A stretch of 64,000 nt of DNA from Diplodia intermedia (Eukaryota > Ascomycota > Dothideomycetes > Botryosphaeriales > Botryosphaeriaceae): NCBI GenBank assembly GCA_021495925.1, contig JAKEKT010000002.1:496001-560000 (forward strand), given 5' to 3'. Both the position numbers and the translations under genes were made by a program. This document shows positions 11,205-20,176 of the stretch, piece after piece (the first letter of the stretch is position 1; the number at the start of each line of letters is the position of its first letter). The notes below the pieces were generated by a model. That model saw only the letters and a list, made by a program, of their open reading frames with translations, was not told the DNA's origin and searched no databases.

Positions 11205-12294
11205 ATGGCCTCCGTTTCCGCCAACGCTCCCAAGGAGTTCACGGCCCGCAAGATCGGCGCCCCAAACACTCTCGAGCACCGCGTCTACATCGAGAAGGAC
11301 GGCGTCCCCGTCTCGCCCTTCCACGATGTCCCTCTGTATGCCAATGAGCAGCAGACCGTCCTCAACATGATCGTTGAGGTCCCTCGCTGGACCAATGCGA
11401 AGATGGAGGTGAGCGCTCTCGCCGTCGATGCCGACGACCCCGCCGCCGAAGTGGCCACGCTGACCCGTTGCCCCTATCCAGATCTCCAAGGAGGAGACCC
11501 TCAACCCCATCAAGCAGGACACCAAGAAGGGCAAGCTCCGTTTCGTCCGCAACTGCTTCCCCCACAAGGGTTACCTCTGGAACTACGGTGCCTTCCCCCA
11601 GGTGAGCCCCGCATCGCTGTCGAGCGACCCCGCCATCGAGCCACAACACTGACAGCCGGCCCCAGACCTGGGAGGACCCCAATGTCATCCACCCCGAGAC
11701 CAAGGCCAAGGGTGACAACGACCCGCTCGACGTTTGCGAGATTGGTGAGCTCGTCGCCAGGCCTGGTGAGATCAAGCAGGTCAAGGTCCTCGGTGTCATG
11801 GCCCTGCTCGACGAGGAGGAGACCGATTGGAAGATCATCGTCATTGACATCAACGACCCGCTCGCCCCCAAGCTCAACGACATTGAGGACGTCGAGCGCC
11901 ACCTGCCCGGTCTTCTGAGGGCCACCAACGAGTGGTTCCGTATCTACAAGATCCCCGATGGCAAGCCCGAGAACCAGTTCGCCTTCTCTGGCGAGTGCAA
12001 GAACAGAAAGTACGCCACCGACATTGTCCGTGAGTGCGCCGAGGCGTGGGAGCGCCTGATCTCCGGCAAGACCCCTAGGGGAGAGATTTCTCTGTAAGTT
12101 TCCTGAGCATGTTCTGCTTGCCCTATCCATGGACTGACGGATGCCTCTGTAGCACCAACACCAGCCTTGGCTCGTCGCCCGACCGTGTTGACCCCTCGAC
12201 CATCAACATCCCCGCGGGCGACAACCAGTACCCCGCCCCCATCGACCCCAGCATTGACAAGTGGTTCTTCATCTCTGGTGCCCCCACCCAGTAG
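11205..12294 (+). CDS. ipp1: Inorganic pyrophosphatase (family I)
   Basis: It hydrolyses PPi to two Pi and so drives biosynthetic reactions in the cytosol; it needs Mg2+. Four exons (11205-11408, 11482-11601, 11666-12093, 12153-12294) give 297 aa, close to the yeast Ipp1 length. The metal-binding signature is present as GDNDPLDVCEIG. The substrate-binding segment KGKLRFVRNCFPHKGYLWNYG and the C-terminal DKWFFIS are also clear. The ATG at 11205 has a good ACC context and starts MASVSANAPKEF, matching other fungal enzymes. Codon use is strongly C-ending, consistent with high expression. An upstream in-frame ATG at 10950 would add an Arg-rich leader, noted separately. Confidence 0.95.
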
Positions 12295-12523
12295 ATAATC
12301 TGTGTCGAAGCTCTAGGCGCGTGACAACGCCTGAAGCACCGATCCGGACAGTAGAAGTTGGAACGCTTTACATAGCTGGTGTGGAGATGGTATAGACAAA
12401 AGAACAATGAAACTCAAATGTGAAGAATATCAATGAACCTTCACGACCCACGAATGGCGTCCCAGTAATGTAACTCCGTGAAATGCAATGGCCCGAGAAA
12501 TTAAGCGTGAATCTTTGACATGG

Positions 12524-12952
12524 CTATCCCGACAGCTCCTCCTGTCTTGCGAGCAAGCGCGAATGCCTGTTTACTTCCTCCTCAACTTCCCTGATCTTCA
12601 GCTTCTCCAGGTCAAGCTTCATTTCCTTGCCATCCTCTGCAAAGAAACATGGTGTCAGTGTTCTGGTCTTGAACGTAATCTGCGACAGCTGGCCCCTGCA
12701 CATTTCTTGAAGACGTCCGATGCAACCGTAGCCCTTATCCTTCCCCGCTCCTGGGCGGATTTGTAACTTACTAAACTTCAACTCTAGTGTTGTCGGCTCT
12801 TTGCTAAGCCTCGGCAGCACCTTTGCGTTGATCTTCATCCCATCCGCGCGGGCGTTGGGAGGCAGCAGCGCCAGGAAGTTGCGAGCGGTCTTCGCATTGC
12901 GCACGAAGGGATTGAATTTGGTGTTCACCTCGGTCAGGAAGCGGGTGATCAT
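12524..12952 (-). CDS. Mitochondrial large ribosomal subunit protein mL53 (yeast Mrpl44 type)
   Basis: This is a component of the mitochondrial 54S ribosomal subunit. Exon 1 (12952-12772) encodes MITRFLTEVNTKFNPF and the basic ARNFLALLPPNARADGMK, and exon 2 (12636-12524) gives KDGKEMKLDLEKLKI. The junction completes ELKF-KDGKEM. The protein is 97 aa, very near the yeast length. The DGKxMxLDxEKL motif is characteristic of the family. The gene is divergent from SEC20 with about 390 bp between starts. No separate presequence is evident, which is normal for this small protein. Confidence 0.9.
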   Translation of the reverse strand: MITRFLTEVNTKFNPFVRNAKTARNFLALLPPNARADGMKINAKVLPRLSKEPTTLELKFSKLQIRPGAGKDKGYGCIGRLQEMCRGQLSQITFKTRTLTPCFFAEDGKEMKLDLEKLKIREVEEEVNRHSRLLARQEELSG

Positions 12953-13338
12953 GGTGGACGGCGGTCTGCGGCACTCGCTGTTGGAATGGGGGTGGGTCGA
13001 ATGCGGAGGTCGAGAGGTGGTGAAGAGGTGCGGGCAGCGACGCTGTTTGTGCTTCGGGGTGAGAAAAAGCAATTGAGCTTGTCGGAATGGACAACGTACG
13101 AGTGGAGGGGTTCGAGCGGGTCGGACAGCAAGAGCTCACGGCAGGCGCGCGTACTACTCTCGCCTTGCGCGCTGGAAATTGTCGGCGCGCCGGAGTTCTT
13201 CGGCGGGACTTGGCGCAACGGGCAGGCAGCGTGTGTGCAAAAGCGGCCACGACATCGGGCAGCTCTGATGACATCGGTTCGCTGTAGCCCATGCTAGCAA
13301 CGGCATCTTTCCCTGATCGCCCACCTGGCCTTGTCACA
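12953..13338. promoter_or_regulatory. Divergent promoter of mL53 and SEC20
   Basis: The two ATGs face away from each other across 386 bp. No TATA box or other site is clear, so the assignment rests on geometry alone. Confidence 0.45.
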
Positions 13339-14676
13339 ATGACAACCGCGACCTCCTCGCTCACAACGCGCCTCGCGGGCCTGTCTGACCAGAACAAACA
13401 GACTGTCCAGCTCATCCACCGCCTCGCGAAGCTCCAGTTTCAGCCCGGTTCCACTCCCCTCGACGGCGAAGAGGGCGACGTCCGCGTCGAGCTTAGCTCC
13501 GAGATCCACGATAGCTTAAAACTCCAAGAGGAAGAGCTCGAGTTGCTCAGGCAAGAGGCCGAGGAGCTCACTACTGGTGGTGCACTGGGCAGCAAGAAGA
13601 AAGACAGCGAGAAGGAGCGCGAAAAGAGTAGATTGAGCATCCAAGTTGCACGGCTGGGCGAAGACCTGAAGCAGTAAGTGTTGGACTACGTGTGGGGCAT
13701 TACTGGGGCATATGCTGACGTTCGGGTTCTCAGAGCACGAGGCCAGTTCCGAAAAGCCCAATTACAAGCCAAACGCAACGCCGAGGCCGCAAAGCAGAAG
13801 GAGCGCCAACTGCTCTTTGCCGGTATCCAAGAAGGCAACACCACACCCACCGCAGGCAAGCGTCGCGGCGGCACCGAGAAGCTCACGCAGGACGAAATCA
13901 TCGCCAACGCCTCGGGCGACGTGACTGCTGCTCTGAGACGTACACACCAGTTGATGACCTCCGAGCTGTCACGCTCCCGATTTGCCCAAGAAACACTCGA
14001 CCAGTCGACCGCTGCGCTCGCAGAGCTCGGTGAGAAATATACAGACCTCAGCACGCTTCTAGCAAACTCGAAGACTCTCGTCAATTCTTTGCTCAGATCG
14101 CAGAAGAGCGATACTTGGTACCTCGAGACCACCCTCTACATTCTCCTTACCACAATCTGCTGGCTTCTTTTCCGAAGACTACTCTACGGGCCTCTTTGGT
14201 GGTTCGCCTGGCTTCCTCTCAAGTTCGCCTACAAATTCCTCTTCTCCATCCTCGCAACGATCGGTCTAGCCGGCGGCGCAGCATCCACCCAGGCCCTCTC
14301 GTCACAGGTGGCAACAGCATCTTCATCTTCCCTCATCGTTCAGCCTAGCGCATCCAACAAAGCACATCCCAGAATGTCTGACCAGCCGAACCACAACATC
14401 CCCGCTGGCGCGGGCGGAGCGGGCGTCAAGCGTGGTGACCCTCAGCAGCAGCAGGATCCCAGTCAGGCGGGAAGCATGTCCCAGCAGGTTGGGCAGATGG
14501 CAGAGCAGGCGTCGAAGCAGCAGGACGACGACGTGCCAAGGAGAGGCGACGGTGAGCCTTTGGTGGAGTCGGACAAGCCTCGGAACCCGAAGAAGAGGAT
14601 GTGGGATGAGGGCGTGGAGAGGGCCAAGTACGAGGCGCAGCAACAGGAGGAGCAGAGGCAGAGGGATGAGTTGTAA
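13339..14676 (+). CDS. SEC20: Sec20-family SNARE (ER-Golgi retrograde traffic)
   Basis: This is a Qb-type SNARE that works in COPI vesicle fusion with the ER. Exons 13339-13673 and 13734-14676 join at LKQ-ARGQF to give 425 aa. The N-terminal half is coiled coil (LQEEELELLRQEAEEL). The Sec20 domain is seen as THQLMTSELSRSRFAQETL...YTDLSTLLANSKTLVNSLL, followed by a membrane anchor TLYILLTTICWLLFRRLLYGPLWW. Unlike yeast Sec20 there is no C-terminal HDEL. Instead a long disordered Gln/Gly-rich tail with further hydrophobic residues follows (about 150 aa), as in many filamentous fungal orthologues. Family assignment is confident. Confidence 0.88.
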
Positions 14677-14872
14677 TTGTCGTGTAGAGATATCGATTGC
14701 ACCTTCCGATGATGCAGAGATGGTATATGACAGTTCTCACGTGGCTCACTCGCGTTCAAGTCATTCTATTTCAAATTCCGTTGCTCTCCTTCCATAAACG
14801 CCCAGGAAACCAAGCTTACGATCAAGTAGCGGTATATGATTTGGTTAAGCAGCAAGCATATTTTAACATATT

Positions 14873-15017
14873 GGGGGCGTGGCGCAATGGTAGCGGTAAG
14901 TTCCTTCGATGCCTCATTTTCATCAGTATCTTATTCTAATCCCCTTCATAGCGTCAGATTCCAGAACCATATCCTGGAGTATCCTGAAGGCTGTGCGTTC
15001 AAATCGCACCGTCCTCA
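14873..15017 (+). tRNA. tRNA-Trp (CCA) with an anticodon-loop intron and an extra D-arm insertion
   Basis: The acceptor 5' strand is 14873-14879 (GGGGGCG) and pairs with 15010-15016 (CGTCCTC); the discriminator A is 15017. The D stem is GCGC (14882-14885) with GCG at 14893-14895 plus C at 14952. Between them lies a 56-nt insertion (14896-14951). The anticodon stem begins at 14954 with loop TTCCAG and anticodon CCA at 14961-14963. A canonical 17-nt intron (about 14965-14981) follows position 37, and its CTGGA can pair with TCCAG of the loop. The variable loop is 14988-14992. The T stem is GTGCG/CGCAC with loop TTCAAAT (14993-15009). A T5 run at 15024-15028 is the likely Pol III terminator. One A-C mismatch occurs at 31-39. 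The gene may be functional or a pseudogene. Confidence 0.85.
14896..14951 (+). other. Spliceosomal-intron-like insertion inside the tRNA D arm
   Basis: The 56-nt segment starts GTAAGT, has TTCTAAT 16 nt before the end as a possible branch site, and ends CATAG. Its removal joins GGTAGCG to CGTCAGA and restores the standard D stem exactly. It also contains a TTTT run that could impede Pol III. Confidence 0.8.
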
Positions 15018-15925
15018 TCTTCCTTTTTGCTTTCTCATAGCTCGGTGGTGCGTAAGATGCGGCTGCCGCCATTGTTTTACCATTCGGGTGCGTGGGCTGC
15101 TTTGTCCGAGAGACCACGGACCACCTCTGGCTTTTTCTTTGCCCGTTTTCTCTCTCTCTCCAGTCGAGCAGGACGAGATGCAAGCTTTGGAAAGACACGT
15201 CCCGCAGCTTACTGCCACAGGATCCTTGCATGCATGAAGAAGCCGAAGGAGGATGGACTTGTGCGTATGCAAGTCCTACTCCTTCCTAGCTGTTGCGCGT
15301 CTCGGAGCGACGCTCCGACTGAGAACGCGCAATTGCGTAACAGAGCGGCGTGCCACTTGCAACCTTGGATGTCTTACACGGCTTAGGCTTACCGTTACAC
15401 AGTGACGGATGTCTCTTTTTCTAAGGAAGAAATTCTGTATGTCTGAGTAGCTTTCGACTCCGACTGTTCAGTATACCCTCCACTTCTACTACGCAGAATA
15501 CTCCGCAGACGGGCGGCTTTTTTCTTTTTTCTTTTTCATCACGCAACTACCGCAATGCGAGACTTCGCCGTGAATCTATAATCTTGCATCAAGAGTTCGC
15601 CTTCGATCCACATGCTCATCCAAAATGCGGAACAAACAACGACCAATGGCTGTTGATATAGAAGATGTCGAGAACTTCCCCAAAGCCGCAAGTATAGCTC
15701 CAGGTATCCTCCACCGACTATCGAGTAGTCCGCCCCGCCACTGTGTCACAGCCAACCTTGTCAACATCGCAAGGAAGAGGATCGTAAAGTCTATATTGTC
15801 TGAGAAGTGGGAGGGGGTGTCGGGGGTCGGGTCTAAGCTCGATCATCTAGGATATGAGGAAGGCGAGGACCATCTCAAAGTGTCCATATATTTGTAAGCT
15901 CCGGGATTAGCCAGTTTGCATACTG
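15018..15925. other. Gene-poor interval
   Basis: It holds pyrimidine-rich sequence and a 90-codon open frame (15625-15897, plus) with no recognisable features. No assignable gene is present. Confidence 0.45.
15024..15028 (+). terminator. Pol III T-run terminator of the tRNA-Trp gene
   Basis: Five consecutive T residues lie 7 nt after the discriminator base. Confidence 0.7.
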
Positions 15926-16641
15926 CTAAACGTCAAAGATCATTCCTGAGAGCCGAAAAGCTCCAAAGCCGTAGTTTTCCGGCGCAAGCTTGAGCTTGCT
16001 TAGATCGAAATCAACATGTGCTGTATCTGTGAAGCCCGACGCAAGGAACAACGAACGAGCTTGTGGCTCAGCGCCGAAAAACACTGGCAGGCCTTTTTCT
16101 TTCCTTTTTGAAGGGCCAGCTTGATCAGGCCTGACCTGATTCCCTGCCTGCGGCTGGACGGTTTGACATACATGTGCGTTAAGACTGTTTGGGTGAGCTA
16201 ACAATTCTCGAAAAAGCATCAAAGGAAACAGCGGAACCTACCCAAGTGCTCGATCCCTTCCACTGCTTCTCTGATTTCGGCAGCAGCCTTGATTAGCCGG
16301 TGAAAGACATCGGGCACCATGCCTTCCGGAACTTTCTGCTGCTCCTTGGCGTCTTCATCCGCAGGCAGCTTGTACGACACGACCAGATGCGCAACGATTT
16401 CCTCCGTGGCATCGTCAACCACCTTGAGCATCTCGGAGCTCGGGTTCCGAAACGCAGTCTCGATGGTGCGCGTACACTACACCGATTAAGCGGCTTCATT
16501 GGGCCAGTATTCGTAGAGGAAGCGATTGATGGCAAGCAGTGGCTTTGAGGCGCGCAGGAAATCGGCGACGGTGGGTAGATCGGATTGAGAGACTAGAAGG
16601 ACGGAGTTGCTTGGCCGGGCTACTGCAGGCCATGTTCCCAT
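15926..16641 (-). pseudogene. Decayed GNAT-family N-acetyltransferase
   Basis: The order of a fungal GNAT acetyltransferase is intact but the reading frame is not. The N-terminal part (from ATG 16641) reads LLVSQSDLPTVADFLRAS and RFLYEYWPNEAA, then hits in-frame TAA and TAG (near 16487 and 16478). It continues in the same frame with TRTIETAFRNPSSEM and VVDDATEEIVAHLVVSY. After a normal-looking intron comes motif A, THMYVKPSSRRQGI, which would bind acetyl-CoA. A one-base frame change in the A-rich stretch near 16100 separates this from GLPVFFGAEPQARSLFLASGF and the C-terminus. Both stops are one C-to-T change from Gln codons. No GT donor lies where splicing could remove the stops. A sequencing error for the frameshift is possible but would not explain the stops. 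Confidence 0.75.
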
Positions 16642-16748
16642 TGAGATGAGACCATCCTTTGAGTTTGCGCTGTCCCGATTTCCCTTCGCATCCACTGTGC
16701 CCACTGCAAAGGTTGCAGTCATAAACATTACTATCCACCCCCTCTTTC

Positions 16749-16791
16749 ACGTACGACCATAGATCGCGGAATATAGGGCTTCCTGTCCGCT
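16749..16791 (+). pseudogene. Truncated 5S rRNA copy
   Basis: Forty-three bases match the 5' part of the 5S gene at 16904 with three differences, all transitions. The upstream flank (GCAGTCATAA and following) is also shared, so this looks like a tandem duplication that lost its 3' two thirds, including most of the internal promoter. Confidence 0.8.
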
Positions 16792-16903
16792 TGCATTTCC
16801 TCACTTGCCGTTGAGGTGGAAGCGCCTATCTGCATGGCAGTGGACAGCCAGTCCGCAGCTCGTTGACTTGCAGTCATAATCTATACCACCCGCAACATCT
16901 TCC

Positions 16904-17023
16904 ACGTACGACCATAGGTCGCAGAATATAGGGCTTCCCGTCCGCTCAGCCGTACTCAAGCTGCGAACCGGCCGATTAGTACTCAAGTGGGTGACCATTG
17001 GGGAATCCCGGCTGTTGTACGTT
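16904..17023 (+). rRNA. 5S rRNA gene (dispersed copy)
   Basis: The 120-nt sequence begins ACGTACGACCATAGG and contains GGGCTTCCCGTCCGCTCAGC, GTGGGTGACCA and AATCCCGGCTGTTGTACGTT, all hallmarks of ascomycete 5S rRNA. The 5' and 3' ends pair (ACGTACGAC with GTTGTACGT, one G-U). Helix II is GGTCGCAG with CTGCGAACC, keeping pairing with one bulged A although its bases differ from the Neurospora-type GTGTGG/CCACAC. A T8 run follows. Single 5S genes dispersed among protein genes are normal in Pezizomycotina. Confidence 0.92.
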
Positions 17024-17029
17024 TTGTAA

Positions 17030-17037
17030 TTTTTTTT
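17030..17037 (+). terminator. Pol III terminator of the 5S gene
   Basis: A run of eight T residues lies directly after the 5S 3' end. Confidence 0.8.
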
Positions 17038-17344
17038 GGTCCTGGCTCGTTGTGTGAGCCCATAGTCCGTGCCCACGGCGCACACTCGGGAAGATGAGTA
17101 GATGATACAAGTTGAGCTGAGTTGTCGTTGCTGTGGGAGGCTGCATTTTTCTCTTCTCACGCGTCTGAGGTTGACTTCCAGTATACGATGTCACGGGGCT
17201 TCTTCCGGTAGGGGTTCCCTTTTGCTAAAAGATTTGGAGCATCCCCGATGGGACGGACGACATCAGGGGATGGATGAAAATGCTCAAACTTCGTGATACC
17301 GCGCGGTAATTCAAAGAAACTAGAAAGGGGAGAGCATGGCCTAG

Positions 17345-17490
17345 TAATGCTCGTCGTTCGCTACTAATGGACGCTCGCTGCCGCTGCTGGTGACGCTCGC
17401 CGTTCGCTGCTGGTATTCGCTCGCCGCCGCCGCCGGTGGTGCTGTTCGCTCGCCGTCGCTGCTGGTGGTGGTATTCGTTCGTCGCCGAAG
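17345..17490. repeat. Degenerate tandem repeat, GC-rich
   Basis: Imperfect units built on CGCTCGCCGTCGCTGCTGGT with GGT/GCC trinucleotide runs recur five or six times. It gives open frames on both strands, which explains a spurious minus-strand ORF (17225-17605). Confidence 0.55.
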
Positions 17491-17558
17491 AGTTAGGAAG
17501 GTACGCGAACGCGTCGACGCGAGAACGCGAGATTACGTTACCCTGGAAATGGATCTGA

Positions 17559-17606
17559 CCAATGAATGGCCGAGGATCCTGCCAAGGCCCCTGCCTTCCG
17601 ACCAAT
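17559..17606. promoter_or_regulatory. Two CCAAT boxes upstream of the Nudix gene
   Basis: CCAAT occurs at 17559-17563 and 17602-17606, about 250 and 210 bp before the ATG at 17812. This spacing is usual for CCAAT-binding complex sites in ascomycetes. Confidence 0.4.
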
Positions 17607-17811
17607 AGAATCTAAAAGCAATCCCGAGGTTTTATCGATGGCACCAATCTTGAACGTAATACCCAGCTACGCTATGGTCGGCGCACCTGCCTCGCTTTAA
17701 AGTGTCGGATCGGGACGTGGCTTAGCATTGGCCGGCTTCAAGTTTCACCCTCGCAACTACCGTCTTTCACCTACCAGCCAAACAATTCATCGCCTCTTCA
17801 ACGCCTGCGCA

Positions 17812-18806
17812 ATGGAGAAGACACCTTCATATTCCAACCTAGACCTGGTCGCAAGATGTGACACGTAAGTCTCACTTCATCTGCTGTATTGCTTTCTAAT
17901 AAGTCTACCAGATGGCCATACTTCCAAAAAGGTCCTGAAGCCTACAAGAGGTTCATGCAGGACTACTACTACTTCATGATCGAAGGATACCAAGCTCCGT
18001 TTGGATATGTGCACTCCTCCGTCATCTCGAGAGTCACTTGGCCAGACTGTTGGTCCCTGAACCATGAAGAACGCCTGTTGATCCTTGCCGGAGGAAGTGG
18101 GTTTGAGGAGAGGACCTCCTACATGGAGAAAACATTGCATTCCGCAAAAGAGACGGATGGACTTTCCCCATTCGGCAAGTGGTGTGGTGAACTGTTCCCT
18201 GTCTATGCTGCTGGAGGCGAGCACGTTCTAGACCTCGACGGATGTGGTGTCGACGCCTTTGGGATCGTGAACTTCGGCTGCCACTTGATTGCCTATGTCA
18301 TGACCCAGGATGGATTGAAGTACTGGGTCCCGAGGCGTGCGAAGACGAAGATGAGTTACCCAGGCATGCTCGACAACACAGTCGGAGGCAGTCTGACATC
18401 CGGAGAAAAACCGCTCGATTGCATTGTCAGAGAGGCCGCAGAGGAAGCCTCTTTGCCCGAAGACTACACTCGCTCGAACATCATCTCTTGCGGAGCATTG
18501 TCTTATCAGATGTCCCAGACAGACGACGGGCAGCCGGGCTGCCAACATCAGGTCCAGTACCTCTTCGAGATGGAACTGGGACAAGGAACCGTACCTGTCC
18601 CTTGTGATGGCGAAGCTGAGGAATTCAAGTTGATGAGTCTTGAAGAAGTGGTCGGAGCGCTCCGGCGCGGAGAGTTCAAGTTGAATTGTGCTATGACTTG
18701 GATGGATTTCCTCATTCGCCACGGACATGTGACCGATGAGAACGAGGAGAACTTGGTGGAAATTTGCTCAAGGCTTCACCGCAAGCACGACCTCTTCATC
18801 GTCTAG
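17812..18806 (+). CDS. Nudix hydrolase with DUF4743-type N-terminal domain
   Basis: This is a predicted hydrolase of nucleoside-diphosphate-linked compounds. Relatives such as yeast YJR142W and plant Nudt20/24 clean oxidised thiamine diphosphates, so a similar repair role is an inference. Exon 1 (17812-17864) gives MEKTPSYSNLDLVARCDT and exon 2 (17912-18806) the rest, in total 315 aa. The N-terminal half (WPYFQKGPEAYKRFM...VISRVTWPDCW) is the DUF4743 region. The Nudix box reads GSLTSGEKPLDC then IVREAAEEASL, matching GX5EX7REUXEE with Ser in place of the last Gly. The gene is intact and sits between relics, suggesting it is under selection. Confidence 0.9.
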
Positions 18807-19245
18807 GCCTGGAAATTTCTCGCTCATTCCTCGTCTTGACTTACAGTTCTTGTCATCTTTTCCATTTGAGTTAGCCTGAGTGAGCACAAATTACTCGTCA
18901 ATAAGTGCGTGTTATCCTGTCATGAGTCATCGTCTGGTCCTAAAGGGTATTTAATAAAGCCTTGTCATCTCCCAGCACGGAGAAAGCAAAGTACGCTACT
19001 CTTCACCATGACTTCTACCACTGGTAGACAAAGCCTGTGCTTGTTAAGTTGCCTCAGAGTCTTGAGAGAAGTTGAAGGACCGGGAACCAATGCGGCACTA
19101 CCAGTCACTTCTGCTCTGCTCAATGGTGTGCATTCCACTAAATCTTGACTCCTGATCAAGTATTGACCTCATCAGCGCTGCCCTGCAGGGTGGAAAAGTT
19201 TACAACCTCTATACATGGTTAATGCAACATTTGGTTTGTTACAGG
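18807..19245. other. Gene-poor interval
   Basis: AT-richer sequence; no gene is recognised. Confidence 0.45.
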
Positions 19246-19249
19246 ATCT

Positions 19250-19636
19250 ATGAAAGTCTGGACGCCCTCCAATGGGACACTGAAATTCTTTCTCAAAATA
19301 TGCACTATAGTAGCGTTGGAGTTGAATATACTAATAGTTCTCTCTCAGTACGGAGCGGGTGAGCTTGGGAAAGCTCAAATCGAGAGCGAGTTCAATTCTG
19401 CGGCAAAATTGTTTGAGCTGGCAAACAAATTGTACCCAAATCACACAAGAAGAGCGTTCCAAATCATGGGCGAATTGAAGGCAAAATGTGCGCCCGAGTC
19501 GGCTGAATGCAGCACTTCCGAAGACGGCGCAAAGGATTACCACATCACAGAGCATGGACAAGCAGACGAAATACGAGAGATAATCGACATACTAACAGAA
19601 GAGGAAGCGGCCAAGCAACCCACGCCGATAAGTTGA
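19250..19636 (+). pseudogene. Relic open frame of unknown origin
   Basis: This 128-codon frame starts MKVWTPSNGTLKFF and contains the protein-like QYGAGELGKAQIESEF and AAKLFELANKLYPNH. Around 19247-19365 another frame also looks protein-like (IYESLDALQWDTEIL), suggesting a frameshifted old gene. It ends in TGA at 19634-19636, in the same frame as the SHMT fragment downstream. I do not recognise the family. Confidence 0.35.
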
Positions 19637-19645
19637 AGCCGCAAG

Positions 19646-20059
19646 AGTGGTGGTACTGACACCCACCTACTTATGGTAGATCTCCGGGGTACTGGTTTAA
19701 ACGGAGCTCGTCTGGAGAAGGCCTTGGAACTGGCTTCAGTCGACGCGAACAGGAACGTAATACCAGGAGAGAAACCCGGCTCAAGATCTGGAATACGTTT
19801 TGGTACAGCCGCGATGATCAGCCGTGGCTTTTCACCTTCCGATTTTGAATACGTTGCGGATATCATACATCGCGTAGTGATACTGGCGCGTGAGTTTTCC
19901 GCAACTTCGGGTAGCGACATGGATGCCGGCGAGATCGATTCGGAATCAGCTTACAAGGGGTTTTTGAGCCATCTGAGAGATGACAGGAAGCATGGTGCTC
20001 TGTGCGAGATCAAAAATGAAGTTGAGAACTGGGTAAAGGACTTTCCGCCTCCATGGTGA
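19646..20059 (+). pseudogene. C-terminal remnant of a serine hydroxymethyltransferase
   Basis: The frame reads SGGTDTHLLMVDLRGTGLNG, then LEKALELASVDANRNVIPG and GIRFGTAAMISRGF, the order seen in the C-terminal third of SHMT. It ends with a natural-looking ENWVKDFPPPW. The PLP-binding lysine region and the whole large domain are absent from the window. An in-frame TGA lies 9 nt before the fragment. SHMT makes glycine and 5,10-methylene-THF, but this piece cannot. Confidence 0.75.
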
Positions 20060-20176
20060 ACACAACAGGGAGTCGTTGTTATTTTCTTCGAGGCTCTAGT
20101 TTCTATATTCACACTCTTCATATCGGTATATACATTGCGTCAAATGCCAGACGTGATTTCACAACTCCTCTACATT

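Noticed and set aside
15625..15897. 90-codon plus-strand frame as a gene
   Set aside because: No domain, no splice signals and no homology recognised; left as a chance frame.
17225..17605. 126-codon minus-strand frame
   Set aside because: Explained by the degenerate tandem repeat at 17345-17490.
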